Shown: positions 1-11,849 of the stretch, one piece after another
Position numbering within the stretch: the first letter of the stretch is position 1
Layout: each line of letters starts with the position of its first letter
Notes under the pieces: generated by a model
What the model was told of the DNA's origin: nothing
The model's input: the letters and a program-made list of their open reading frames with translations, nothing else
Database searches by the model: none
Source: Ciborinia camelliae
Lineage: Eukaryota; Ascomycota; Leotiomycetes; Helotiales; Sclerotiniaceae
Assembly (NCBI GenBank): GCA_025890175.1
Contig: JANPYM010000005.1
Location: 2,194,166-2,258,165 of the forward strand
Direction of reading: 5' to 3'
DNA length: 64,000 nucleotides
Program-made: the position numbers and the translations under genes

Positions 1-141
1 AACCAGTCTTTTCGAATGCCTTCAGAACTCCACAATGTGCTGCTGCACCCCTCACTTCACAGTCTATTAGATATTCATCGAATACACCGTACGCAAATCC
101 ATTTCAACCATCGAAATCTAGAGACTAACGCTATTCCAGCG
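1..141. other. Upstream flank of the uS10m gene
   Basis: Presumed 5' leader or promoter of the gene that follows, cut by the window edge. An open frame continues upstream of the chosen ATG to position 16, so the true start could lie a little earlier. No other feature is visible. Confidence 0.4.
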
Positions 142-920
142 ATGCACCAAACCCCGCTTCTGCACAAACAACCTCGATGTATTTACCTCCGTCGCTCTCG
201 TGCCTAGCACTCTCTAACCAGTCAATAGAACCCCACCCGCTGCAGAAACTACCTCTGAAGAACCAACCGCCGAAGAAATCTTCGACGTCCGCTACCCCCG
301 TAACGTGCAAGCCATCTATCTCCGCCCGCTCCGCCGCGAAGCCGAATACGGGGTTCCCTCTTGCGATTTGCAGCTACGATCCTACAGTATCCGCAACCTA
401 GAATTCTTTGCCGATTTCGCTCTCCGCGCTGCATACTATCTCAAATTACCTGCATATGGGCCTATACCTTTACCAAGAATCGTAGAGAGGTGGACGGTGC
501 CGAGGTCGCATTTCATTCATAAGAAGAGTCAAGAGAATTTTGAGAGGAAGACGTTGAGGAGGTTGATTCAGATTAAGGATGGACACCCGGAGACAGTGGG
601 ACTGTGGTTGGCATTTTTGAGAAAACATGCATATTATGGGATAGGAATGAAGGCGAATGTTTGGGAGTATAATAAGATTGGTGGGTTATTCTTTTTCTGG
701 GTTTGGATGGCGCTAACGTGTTTATGATATAGGTGTGGGCAAAGCTATGGATGCTAGTATGGAACAGATGAAAGAAGTTATGGAACCACAGTGGGAGTTG
801 TTTGGTAGGAGACAGGGTATTGACTCAGAGACGGCGGATAAGGTCATGGAGATTTTGAATAGGGAAAGCTTTAAGGCGGCTGCGGGAGGCAGTTCTCCTG
901 GAGTGAGAGTTGAGCCATGA
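142..920 (+). CDS. RSM10: Mitochondrial small ribosomal subunit protein uS10m (Rsm10)
   Basis: Protein S10 of the mitochondrial ribosome, in the head of the small subunit. Proposed exons are 142-178, 222-680 and 733-920 (227 aa). The core is clear: VPRSHFIHKKSQENFERKTL followed by RLIQIKDGHPETV and LRKHAYYGIGMKANVWEYN is the fungal S10m signature. The second intron (681-732) joins KIG to VGKAMDASM in frame. The 5' exon is uncertain. The 43-nt first intron has CTAAC almost touching the acceptor, and the first 12 residues (rich in H, K and R, no acids) are only a plausible import signal. The next gene lies 371 bp downstream on the same strand. Identity is sure; the N-terminus is not. Confidence 0.82.
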
Positions 921-1291
921 AATTTACCGGCTTCAAAATTATGAATAGAGCCTCAAAATAGGGCCTGAAAGAGGAAACCGGGCCATCAAGACGGAATACA
1001 TACATGGTCACCCACATGGACTGTAGAGGATGGACCAGGTCTTGATATATTGTATGTATATGTAGAAGTAAAAGAATCAAGATACTAGCTCCAGGAGCTT
1101 TTCATCAAATCAACCTCATTACAAACATCAAAAGCTCCAAATATTGAATGTCGTCTCAAATCGCCTCTTGAAATGGATATAGTCACGTGTCTTTCCTTGA
1201 AATTCAATTTTCACGGTAAATCATCTCACCGGCATCTCGCGTGTAGCCACCCACTCCTTTTCCCATCGCCAACCAAACACCAAAATTAGCA
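921..1291. other. Spacer between uS10m and mitochondrial TrpRS
   Basis: AT-rich 3' region of the uS10m gene and presumed promoter of the TrpRS gene. Nothing else is recognised. Confidence 0.5.
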
Positions 1292-2817
1292 ATGCTCACA
1301 AGCCATCCACCCCGGCAAGCCCTCCAGAACGTGAAGTCACGTATTCTCCGCGCTGCCTCCCCAACCCTCAACCATGTACCCAAACGACACAATAGCACCG
1401 AGGCCAATCCACCCCGAGTAATATTTTCCGGGATCCAACCTACGGGAATACCACATCTAGGAAACTATCTCGGAGCGCTGCATAACTGGGTACGGTTACA
1501 GGAAAAAGCGAAGCCGAGCACGAAGTTATTTTATTCGATTGTGGATTTGCATGCGATTACGGTGCCGCAGAGGAAGGAGGAGTTGAGGAGGTGGAAGAGA
1601 GAGAGTTTGGCAACGCTTTTGGCGGTGGGGCTGGATCCGGAGAGGAGTACGGTGTTTTACCAGAGTTCTGTAGGTGTGGCCTTTTTGGTTGGTTTTCGGG
1701 GAATGGGGGATGTGAAGATGAGGATGAGGGGAGGGGTGAAGGGTACATGAGGATTGGTGGAGCGATTGATGTTGAATAGAGCTGATGATTGTATGTTTGA
1801 AGGTTGCTGCGCATTCAGAGTTGATGTGGATATTGAGTTGTACGGCTTCGATGGGTTATTTGTCTCGTATGACACAATGGAAGGTTTGTCTCTTTTTTAC
1901 TTCCCCCCTCAACATACTTCGCCTGGAAACATTACTAACATGCAATAGAGCAAACTATCTCTCGAAGATAATGCTTCACCTTTAGATGATGGCAAAAAAG
2001 CTCAACTCAAATTGGGATTATTTTCATATCCTGTTCTGCAAGCGGCGGATATCTTGGTTCATAGGTATGCCCATTGATACCCATTCGCTTCTTCATCACT
2101 TCTTGTTTAAGTCATTTGGCCTGGGGAATAGAAGCTGACTATACAACAAAGAGCCACCCATGTTCCCGTCGGCGAAGACCAAAGTCAACATCTTGAATTC
2201 GCCCGTGAATGCGTCACGAATTTCAACCATGCATATGGACGCCATCTCATTGAACCCGAAACCATTCTTTGTAAGTTTTTCATTCCTATTAATCTCCTCT
2301 CCACTCTCTAATTTCACATTCCTCACTCTCACACTAACACACACCCCTCACAGCCCCAGCAAAACGTGTAATGTCACTCCAAAACCCCACCCAAAAAATG
2401 TCCAAATCGCACCCCTCTCCCCTCTCCCGCATCCTCCTCACCGATTCCCCCGATGCCGTCACCAAAAAGATCTCATCCGCCCTGACCGATCACCGCAACA
2501 CCGTTTCCTATTCTCCTGCCGAACGTCCTGGCGTTGCCAATCTCCTCACGTTATGGTCATCATTCGATACACAATTCCCGAAAAGAACGGCTGGGCAACT
2601 AGCCACGGAGTGTAAGGGAAAGAGCTTAACATTGAGGGATTTGAAGAGGGAGACGACTGATGCAGTCAATGCGGGACTGGAGGGTATTCGAAAGGGATAT
2701 GAGAGAGTGTTGGGGGACGAGGGTTATGTGGAGGAGGTGGCGAGGAAGGGAGGAATCAAGGCAAGGGAAAATGCGGAAGAGACTATGGTTAAGGTTAGAG
2801 AGGCTGTTGGGTTTTAG
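1292..2817 (+). CDS. MSW1: Mitochondrial tryptophanyl-tRNA synthetase
   Basis: Class I aminoacyl-tRNA synthetase that charges mitochondrial tRNA-Trp. Five exons: 1292-1669, 1803-1883, 1949-2064, 2152-2270 and 2354-2817 (385 aa, all phases close). The N-terminal 40 residues are basic and hydroxylated ([20 protein letters not shown]), an import presequence. [20 protein letters not shown] carries the HIGH-equivalent [32 protein letters not shown] and [17 protein letters not shown] are TrpRS signatures, and QKMSKSHPS is the KMSKS loop, with the rest of the catalytic and tRNA-binding region in the last exon. Length fits mitochondrial or bacterial TrpRS rather than the longer cytosolic form. The 133-nt first intron is unusually G/T-rich. 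Confidence 0.95.
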
Positions 2818-3033
2818 ATGGGTTTGAAGGATGGGAGTATAAGATCATTGTATCGGATGAGCAAATGAACGTAAAAGCTATTCATGTGTAAGGACGAGAC
2901 ATTCGTGGCGCGAAATGAAGCTAGGTCAGAATGACCTCTCTGTATCACAGCAACAAACTAAACATGGCATCTGCCACCCATTACAGACACCTGTTATCAA
3001 GTTAACTCTCTTTCTCTTACTCGCCCACACTTC

Positions 3034-3448
3034 ATGAAACCGTTCGTTCGTTCAAGCTTCCGACGATCTCAACTCCCCCACCCACTTCACACCAACTTCA
3101 ACTCAACTTCCATAAACATCAGACGGCACTCTCTAAGCCAACCAACATCACCCCCCAAAAAGTATCCACACCAATTCAATTCACTCAGACAAACCCCACA
3201 AATAAGAACAAAAACAAACCCAATGTCAACTCCCCAAACCGAAAAACCCAAAAACAAAACAAAACAGCAAAAAACCATCCGCCCCCTCGAGGGCATCGGG
3301 AAAAACCCCTCCGAAATGGGATTTTATTACAACCGCAGCTGCACCCTTCGCAATGGGGGCATGGACTGTCGCGACACAAACACCCCACCCGCCCCGAAAG
3401 GGCGGTTACAACGCAGTGCGATACCACTGCGCCAAGGCGACTCGATGA
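3034..3448 (+). CDS. Small predicted mitochondrial protein, unknown function
   Basis: Proposed two-exon gene: 3034-3161 and 3268-3448, 102 aa. The first exon reads MKPFVRSSFRRSQL then about 20 Arg/Ser/Asn-rich residues, a convincing mitochondrial presequence. Splicing GTATCC...AAACAG shifts the frame into a well-formed C-terminus: KWDFITTAAAPFAMGAWTVA, a short hydrophobic segment, then a basic tail with GGYNAVRYHCAK, and stop. Without splicing a 195-aa frame exists, but its second half looks like random translation (GGGWFGYISVV, then 3' UTR-like sequence). The donor is weak and the branch site poor, so the model is tentative. I do not recognise the family; a small inner-membrane protein is the natural guess. 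Confidence 0.45.
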
Positions 3449-4672
3449 GATGTTTGATGGAGGGAGGGGGTTGGTTTGGATATATATCTGTAGTATCTAG
3501 TGATTCCTCCCTTCCTGCACCAATGTTTGTTTTGTACTCTATCTTCGGTATCTTATTTATTATGCATATGCATCTAGGTATCTCCCTCTTTGAGATATTT
3601 GTAGATTCTGGTTATTCATAGATAGATACCTAGATATATGCACACATACAGTTTTCTTATTCCTCTTCCTTCCTTCATTCCTTCTTTCCTATCTTCCTAT
3701 CTTCCTTCCTCTCGTTATTTTTATCAAAATACCAGCGACAACCTTAAGGTACCTAATTAATTATCCACCTTGCCGCCCCTATCTTCCAACCCAACAACCC
3801 AACAACCCAAGAACCATCGGCACTACACAAAACCAGCATTGCTGTGATCCCTTCAATCCCTTCAATCCCACAAACCTTTTAGATAATGGATGGTCCAGTC
3901 TACTTTCATCCCATTGTCCATTTCATTTCACAGTGATCTGATCTCCAGTCACTCTATCGAGCCGTATTTTACCCAACGTAGCGAACAATAAAAGACCTTC
4001 CATGATCCCCATATCACTATACCGAAAGAAATTTTGGCACCGAGTTGTTATATTTCAATAAGAAGAAGAATAACGCCTGCTGAATCGGTCAGAACTCGCT
4101 GTCCCAACCTATTTTCTGCCAAGAACAAATACCTAGCAAACGGTTCCATGGCGGATCCTTTTTCTGCTCCATACGTTAACGAGATAAGATTTATTACAGA
4201 GAGCGGTGGGGACGCTTCTGATCTCTTTGCTGTAAAACGTTTGAAAGCGTTGGATCATCTAGGTACTAGGTATATGAAGAGGTATTAATGGTTAGTGAAG
4301 GCAACATAGATGTCGGTGGAGCTTCATCCCTCATTAGGAACAGTGGAACATAATACATGCCCATCCCAGGCGAGACCTCCCCCCCCGTGCCTTATATCAT
4401 GAAATCACAGTTAGCATACCTAGATCAAGATAGATCTCCCAGATTTTATCCCACTACACAGAAACTCATATCAGAACAAGAATGAAGGAAGTCTCTGATT
4501 TTATATTGATATCTACCATCTGACTCCCATGTATAACACGCATCTTCTTTCTAACGCTATCAGGTTGTACAACTTTCATGTTGATTAGAAAACCAACAGG
4601 CTTTCCAATAATCATCAGCGCTGGCATGCTTAAAATCTTCGTTCTCACTATTCCCTTACAGGCCCGAACCAT
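3449..4672. other. Intergenic, 1.2 kb, pyrimidine-rich low-complexity DNA
   Basis: Holds a CT-rich run of CCTTCC/CTTCCTAT units (about 3655-3715) and short AACCCAAC repeats near 3790-3810. Small frames here lack domain-like content. No gene supported. The right end is the 3' flank of the SerRS gene. Confidence 0.5.
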
Positions 4673-6382
4673 TTAAACCGTCATGTCCTTCAACTTCTCG
4701 GCTGCCTCAGCGGGGGTAGCACCAACGGGTGCGACCTTTGGTTTTGGTGCTTTGTCAGCTTTCCCCTTTGCCTTCTGGGATGTGGTGTCTTTGGGCAGTT
4801 CTTTGGAGAAAGCAATAAATTCAGGGGCGCCGGGAAGGTATTTGCGGAGAGGTGCTGGGACGTTGAAACCCTATTTATAGTCAGCAGGCGGAACGACAAA
4901 GTATAGTACATTTCTCAACTTACCTCCTCAGTCTGGAAGTTCTCCAAAAGACAGCACAACGCACGCTCAGTTGCACATAAGGTAGAGTTAAGTGCGTGGA
5001 CATATTTCTTACGGATCTCGGTTTGCAACTTAGTACCATATCTGATTTCAAGAGCTCTGGATTGGTAATCTGTGCAATTTGAGCAAGAGACAAGCTCCTT
5101 GTATTCTCCTTGGAATGGGAACCAAGCCTCAAGATCATACTTCTTGGCAGCTGCGTTGTTGAGGGCACCTGAGACAATTGCGACGACTCTGTAAGGAACA
5201 CCTAGGGATTGGTAGAACTCCTCTGAGAAGCTGATCATGCGGTCAAATTCTTCCCATGACTTTTCTGGGTCGGTGAGGACAAATTGCTCAATCTGTAATG
5301 GTTAGAGAAGGCGCTTCAGAATCGTGATACAAGAGAATATATACCTTTTCAAATTGATGAACTCGGAAAATTCCCCATGCGTCTCTACCGTGAGAACCAG
5401 CTTCTCGTCTATAGCATGAAGAGAAACCAGCATATCTTTGAGCAAAAGTCAGTCCAAGACCTTCTCACCAATGTTTTTAACATACCTAATAGGTACCTCC
5501 TTAGCAGTCAGCCACTCATCAGCATGGAAAGCTGAAATTGGCTGTTCGGAGGTAGCAATGAGGTATTTATCGTTTTGAGCATCTCCATCAACAACCTTAT
5601 AAAGTTCCTCATCAAATTGCTCCAACTGTGCGGTCTTCGCCATGTATTCCTTCAGCATGAATTGCGGGGTCTGTAATGGTGTATATCCCTTGCTATCCAA
5701 GAACTCCAAGCCATAATTGATCAAAGCTTGGTTCAGGAACACACCCCATTTCTTCAAGAAATAACCTCTGTGTCCGACAACCTTAACTCCACGCTCTGGG
5801 TCATAACCATCCAATCTCGTCAGAACCTCATGATGTGAGAGGACATCCTTCTTCTCAACAGTAACACCCTCGGGAGCCCATGTACGTAGTAACTCGTTGT
5901 GATCCTAGTACCTATTAGCCACACCGGACCCCAAGAAATTCGTAAGTTGCCAATATAGGAATACCTCGTCGTTGTTTACAGGTACAGATTCGTGAACAAT
6001 GTTACCAATCGTGCCAATCTTCTTCTTAAGAGCCACTTCCTTCTCTGCTGCTGCGTCAAGCCAAGTCTTCTTTTCCTTCTCCAAATCGGCTTTTTGCTGT
6101 AATAATTCGCTAGCATCCTCCTTGGCCTTCTTTTTTGCGCCGATTGCTTTTTGAGTCTCGTTGATCTTGCTGTTGACTTGTGTGGCTGTGTACTGGGCTG
6201 TAATAGTTCATAAGTATCTGTATACTGAGCTTGTGTTTGGCTGGCTTACTTTTGCGGTGATCCTCGTACATAGCAATCACTTCATCAACAACTTCTTCAG
6301 GAGCATATCTGCGACGCTGAGAGTCCTTGATCTTTTGTGGATTTCCACCCCTCTCAGTAATAAAGTCGTTAACGTCGAGCAT
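4673..6382 (-). CDS. SES1: Cytosolic seryl-tRNA synthetase
   Basis: Class II synthetase charging cytosolic tRNA-Ser. Six exons on the minus strand: 6250-6382, 5965-6197, 5486-5904, 5345-5435, 4924-5292 and 4673-4870 (480 aa). The N-terminus [20 protein letters not shown] begins the long tRNA-binding coiled-coil arm, with K/E/A-rich helices up to about residue 120. The catalytic core has [19 protein letters not shown], the motif 2 region [20 protein letters not shown] and the motif 3 region [18 protein letters not shown]. It ends with a Lys/Ala-rich tail as in other eukaryotic cytosolic SerRS. No presequence is visible, so it is read as the cytosolic enzyme. It is followed on the same strand by Rheb, 596 bp upstream of its start. 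Confidence 0.95.
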
Positions 6383-6978
6383 CTTGGAAATAGTCTGGCA
6401 CAGTCAAAAATATGTATGCGACTAGAGATTCTGTATATTTGGACCGGTCAACTTTTTGAGTCACTAGGAAATTGTTCACAGTACAATTGGTGGGTGGTGA
6501 TTGCAAGGTTGCAAGGCTCCGCTAAGATAACATTCTGGCTGATTGAGAGGGACACGTGATATGTATTTTGATTTTGATATCAACCCCTTTTTTCACTCCT
6601 ACCTTTGGCGGGCCTCGTTGTCAGGTGCTTCCAGTACATGCTGACTTGATGAATATTAATTGTTCCCGATTGAAAACAGACCTTGAATTATCACTTTTGC
6701 CACCTTTTTCATTTATGGAGAATGCTAATCAAGATCCTGCAAGGTTACAGATCTCTTCAATGTAAGATCAAACATAGTGAATACCATTTAACGCATACCA
6801 TTGAATGTAAACTACCCTTCGTATCATCAACGTTGATTGAAGGCAGAGCAAGACATGTGCCTCTGCGTACAAAGATCTAGGAAGATACCTCTCCCAACTC
6901 CAAAACTCCCATACTAAATTAAGTACATTCAGACATGAGTCGTCATAATCCAACGTATACCCCAAACTCTCCCTTCCC
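6383..6978. other. Spacer between Rheb and SerRS
   Basis: Promoter and leader of SerRS plus the 3' region of Rheb. AT-rich; no further gene seen. Confidence 0.5.
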
Positions 6979-7762
6979 TCACATGAGAATACATTTGGAA
7001 TCTCCCGAAGGCTCATTGGGATTTTCACCTTTCTCGATTTGCTCAATCATAAGTTCAAATCCCTTGGTGACATTCTCGTTATACCGCGCACTTGCTTCAG
7101 TGAAAGCACATTTGAACTTCTCAGCCAACGCCTTTCCTTGCTCAGCAGTGACTTGACGCTGCTCTGGTCGAAGATCACTCTTGTTACCAACAATTGTGAT
7201 TGGTACCCATTCCGTACCCTTGAGAGTGCGTGTCAGTGATCTATTTCTTCAAGCTATACGGAAGGAGAATTGGGATTCCTATCATACCAAGTGATTCAAG
7301 ATCTTATCCTTGATGACCTCGACCATTTCGAAGGATTGCATTGAAGCAACGGAATAGACAAGAACATAGCCATGAATGCCAATGAAATGCTTTGAATTTA
7401 AGATACTGTATTCATCCTATAATGTGAACTCCGTTAGCTACTTTTCAACCATGGCATGAATGACATGTGATTTTGGTCAAACGGGATACCTTACCTGACC
7501 AGCTGTATCAACGATTTCAGTGGCGAATTCTTGCCCTTTGTATTTGATGACCTTGCTGAAAGTATTCTCGATAGTAGGATAATAACTTTCTACAAAGTGA
7601 CCGTCGACGAATTGTACAGTAAGTGAAGATTTGCCTGTAGATTTAAAAGAGAAAGGTTACTTTGGTGTATTATTGTATTTTTGCGTCCTAAGATTGATTT
7701 AACATACCGACAGATCGACTGCCAACAATAGCGATCTTGCGTTGTTTGGGTGGTGCAGGCAT
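6979..7762 (-). CDS. RHB1: Rheb-family small GTPase
   Basis: Ras-superfamily GTPase of the Rheb group, which activates TORC1 and affects amino-acid uptake in fungi. Four exons: 7708-7762, 7495-7634, 7288-7416 and 6979-7218 (187 aa). G1 is GSRSVGKSS, with the Arg at the third position typical of Rheb instead of the Gly12 of Ras. The effector loop is YYPTIENTF, G3 is DTAGQDEYS, G4 is GNKSDL and G5 is EASAR. The C-terminus CILM is a farnesylation CAAX box. Intron 1 splits the P-loop codon for the Gly before Lys. Start ATG at 7762 is the only candidate before G1. Confidence 0.96.
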
Positions 7763-8907
7763 ATTGAAATTATAATATTTTTAAATATTTAAAATAAAAG
7801 GATTGTCTTGCAATTGAGTACAAGGAGAGCGAAATTTGAAAAAGCTTTTGATGTTTTGATCTTTTGTTTTGATCTTGTCTTGTGGGAGGGGGATGGGCAA
7901 GGCTGAGATAATAAGAGGTTGTTTGTTAGTGTGGAAGACTTGTAAGGACTGACTCTGGGTGTCTGTGGGGGAGTGCTTCAGTAGTAGGTAGTCCGAGCAG
8001 CTTGAGTACTATACACTGGTGAATTGAAAGTTCTTGCACTAATATCTTAGGCTGAGTGGACCCAGATTTATTAAGCTCGGCTCGGAAGATGATCTGGACG
8101 GGACAGCGGGACTGGACGGGACTGGACTGGACTGCCAACATCAAAAAACAAGAGTGAATGGACTGATAGGTGCCCAGGTGGGAGGGAAGAGTAGTTGGGC
8201 CCCAACAAGTAGGTAAGCAAGTATGATACCGGTAGAGGGTGAATAAATTTATATCAATTCGGATTTGTATCATACTGTACTCTACGATTTACACAATAAT
8301 GTCACAAAAAGACTTTGGTTGAATGTCATGAACTCATTTCAAGAATAGAAATGGGAAGTTCCCTCGCAAATAGTCATCTCCTGGTACAGATTTGATCATT
8401 AAGTACTTTCCACCCTTTACCAGCCTTGTCATGTCAATCAAGACCTCATCACACGTCAAACACATAGTAAGTAAGCCAAGGGATTACTCGTTCTGGACCT
8501 GCCACGACAACAGGCAAAATCAGATGAGCATGCTGTTAAGCGGTGAAATATCTTCGTTTTGAAATAAAATATGGTAATAATAATGTCTAAAATCTGCTGT
8601 TTGGGGGGCCAGAGATTGCTTGTGCAAAAACTGCCGCACCCTATGGATATTTTTGATTAAGGAGTCCTCCAGACTATAGTTTCCCAAATGGACATCCCCC
8701 ATCCCGAAACAACCGCACCTAGGGTATATTGCAAGATCTTCTCTCTCTCTGACCTAACGCCTCGGATATATCATCAAGTACCTATCAAAACATCTGTATC
8801 ATATCCATTGTACCCATTATACCCATGACATTTGTCCCAACCACCATCTCCAACCGCCACCTCCAAACGCCATCCCCAACCGCCACCTCCACGCCTTTCT
8901 AACTATC
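7763..8907. other. Intergenic, 1.1 kb, upstream of Rheb
   Basis: Promoter side of Rheb and 3' region of WAPL. Two degenerate repeats are visible: GGGACTGGAC units at about 8100-8136, and a CCAACCGCCACCTCC-type repeat (four copies) at about 8838-8898, next to the WAPL stop. No gene supported. Confidence 0.5.
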
Positions 8908-11849
8908 TCACACATTGGTTCCTTTGATCGCAAGCAACCTCTTAACGAGATCTTCGAGTTGCTTTGTCACAGTAACGTGAGGGCTGTGCCCATCCTCATT
9001 TGGGGCGATCTCATCATCGGCCGCTTTGTGATAGACGATAAATTCATTAATAGATGTGATTAGGGGCCGAAGTGTTTTCGTTTTCTGTCTCATCCGAATC
9101 CGCTTCTCCATGGCCGGCAATAAGCAAAAATGCCCCAAAAGTACGGATAGGTATCCAAACGGAACGTTTTTGTGTGATTCGTGTTGAGAGTCCACCTGTC
9201 GAAGTTAGTATACCAAGATAAAAACCGATCGCAAGAGCTTACCTCAAAGGTTTTCTCCCGATTATCGACAAAAAGTCGAATTAATTCATCCAGGGGGTCT
9301 TTGGCCACCCCCGCAAAGCTATCAATATTTTCGAGTGCTTTTGTACTCCACAATGCAAAGTTTATCATCGCTCCGATGAGAAGGATCAAATTATCCACAG
9401 CCATGATAATTTCCTCTTCCGCCCACAAGTTTGTCATGCTTTTGAATTTAGCAACAATGATGCGAAGAATGGTGAACATGAGATCTGAGTTCGCAATTGC
9501 ATCGCAAGCTTTCGGATTGTGATTGGTAACATTCACTGTCAATTTCAATGCCAAAATCTGTTGCTCGCCAAAGCTATCAAGTGGCCGATTCAAAGCAGTG
9601 TTGAGGGTATTGCCTATGATGGGCAAGAATTGACGAATCCAAATGGTTTCATCTTGGGCAGTTCTTGCCACAAGAGAGTGAGATTCAAGAGTGGACAGTG
9701 TTAAATAGAAGTCAATTGCTTCAGTTCCATGAGGGAGATCCCATGAAGTATCGTCATCTGAGGACCTCAAAATCTCGAACAGGCTGATGTTTAGCTCTTC
9801 AGAAATCATGTCGCTGGCATCTCCAGTCTCTCTAATTTGTCGGACCATAAGCTCGAGGCATTTTAATGCCAAGGTTCGAGGTGAAAGTTCACGTGGGCTA
9901 AGATCCTTCCATGCTGGGATGTCCAGTAGAGAAGTATGGTATGCTGATATGGAGCTCTGTGCCATTTTTGACATGTTCGTCTTCCGCTCTTTCGTCACAG
10001 AAATAATGCTTTTATCAAACGAGATGAGACGATAGAGCAGCTTTGCTATATCATGTTGTTGAAGCTGCGATACCACGAGAGGTACGCTTCCCTCTGCCAA
10101 AATAGGCATAATGAGCGATGTCATTAAGAACCCGGATACAACATCAGTTTCTTGACCAATATCGACAAATAGTCGTTGTTCAGCACCGTGGGCACGAAAT
10201 TGGCGAACAAATGCCTTGTCCTTCATTTTGATGCCTAGGTCTAAAAGACCGGAGCGTCTCATGGATGACGGCTTTGCGGCGGGTTTTCCAATGCGATCGA
10301 GCAGATCTTCCACTTCATCCACGAAACGGCTGTTTGCTCCTGCTTGCCTCAGTTCATGAATTGTACGAATAGTGGTGTTCGCAGCTTCATCCTCTTCCTC
10401 TTCTTCTTCGCGAAAGCTCGACAGGGGCTTTAAGCTGGGTATAGAGCCTCGACGACGGTGTGATACCTGTGGTGTGTCCAACGGCATGTCAAATGCTAAT
10501 TGCTCCATCATGTCTTCTTCAACAAGCATAGAACGCTGCCGACTATACGTGAATTTTGGCCCTGTGATCTGGGAGCCTTGGCTGGCCGGTGCAGATGTAG
10601 TAAAAGAAGGGACTTGTGGGGTAAGGCTATGGGATCTCGAATTGTTCAAATGTTGGAAATGATCCTCAACCTGGGAGTTATCATGTTCGTTCCCAGAATC
10701 ATCCTCATCTTCTTCATCGTCTAAACCTTGGCGCGGCGCCTGCTCGACTAACGAGTCAATGAGTCGTTTACGAGGTATTATGCTCTTCGGTTTTGCAAGT
10801 GCCCCGGTTTTCGATAATTTCCTGGCCATTGGATATACCTTCTTTGGCTTGCTTGCGACAAGAGAGAGCTCATCCCCACTAATAGTTGAAGTTCCTTCAG
10901 CTTCGTGGTTGTTATCTAAGAGGGCATCCCATAGCTTCGCAGCCTTTGGCGAGATATGACGTCCAGGGGCCGTAGCTGACGGTACGCTCATTTCACAGTC
11001 GGTGGAGGCAGGGGACCTTAGTAGTCGTGGCTCTGGGGTTCTATTTCTCTTTTGCGAATCTCGAGGTACTGCTGGTTGTTTCTGGGTAGACTCCGTAACA
11101 GGTTTCGAACGAACGACCTGTCGCTTTGGCAATGTATTTGAAGTTGGCTGCACTTTCCTGTTTTTTGAGTTTGTTGGCACCTTGAGAGGAGCCGCTGGAA
11201 GTTTGGCAGGCTCTTGTCGCGGCTGTACAACAGGTGACAACTTTCTCTTCTTCCGCTCAGGCATTTCCCCTAATTTGGTATTCACGGGCTCTGTTATACT
11301 CGAATGCTTCGCTTTTCGAACGGTTGTCGGCTTATGGGTGGCTTTAGGTGGTAACTTGGAGAGGTTTTTCCTCGCCGTGGGGGGGTCATCATCATCGCTG
11401 AGGGGCACATCATAAATGGTGGGATTTTGCGGGGTTTTCTGTAGCAACTTGGTAACATTCTTCCGCATTATAGCTCGATCCTCGTCATCGCTTAGCGGTA
11501 CATCATACATTGTAGACTTAACCTTGACTTTCTGCGTAGGCTTTGTAATGTTCTTCCGCATTAGATGAGGATCCTCATCATCGCTGAGTGGCACATCGTA
11601 TGAATTGATGTCAGGTTGTGTTTTGGAGGCTGAAGGCTTGCTTGGTGAAGGTTTATAAATATTGCGAGCCCTTTCATGACTCGACGAGGTAGGTTCATTG
11701 TCTGTAGTAAGGTCTGCCTTTGTTAAATCGGTAGGTGTTGCATGATGTACCAATTTTCCATAGCTATGACCTGCAAGATGTTTTCGTGATGGCTTTCCAT
11801 ATGTAGTTATTGTTTTCCGAGGCCTCACCGTGTTTTCATAGGTTGCCAT
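8908..11849 (-). CDS. WAPL: WAPL-type cohesin release factor
   Basis: Fungal Wings-apart-like protein, which releases cohesin from chromatin and is tied to heterochromatin regulation. Two exons: 9243-11849 and 8908-9195 (964 aa). The first 500 residues are disordered, basic and Ser/Pro-rich with acidic patches (DDEEDEDDSGNEHD). The WAPL domain starts near IRTIHELRQAGANSRFVDEV and runs through GLLDLGIKMKDKAFVRQFR to the helical repeats of the C-terminus (LVKRLLAIKGTNV at the end). Near residues 84-163 there are three copies of YDVPLSDDxD followed by RKN. An in-frame ATG 28 codons upstream exists; ATG 11849 (MATYENT) is preferred because the upstream segment is short and leader-like. It faces FUR1 across a 1.2-kb divergent spacer. 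Confidence 0.9.

Noticed and set aside
1670..1802. Possible C/D snoRNA in the first TrpRS intron (CTGATGA present)
   Set aside because: Box order is wrong, there is no downstream D box with a terminal stem, and no recognisable rRNA guide.
3034..3621. Unspliced 195-codon reading of the small mitochondrial gene
   Set aside because: Second half has no protein-like character and runs into 3' flank; the spliced alternative gives a better product.
4034..4672. Short frames between the small gene and SerRS
   Set aside because: The plus frame lacks an ATG start, and neither strand shows recognisable motifs.
10340..10760. Plus-strand frames within WAPL
   Set aside because: Antisense shadows of the WAPL coding exon.
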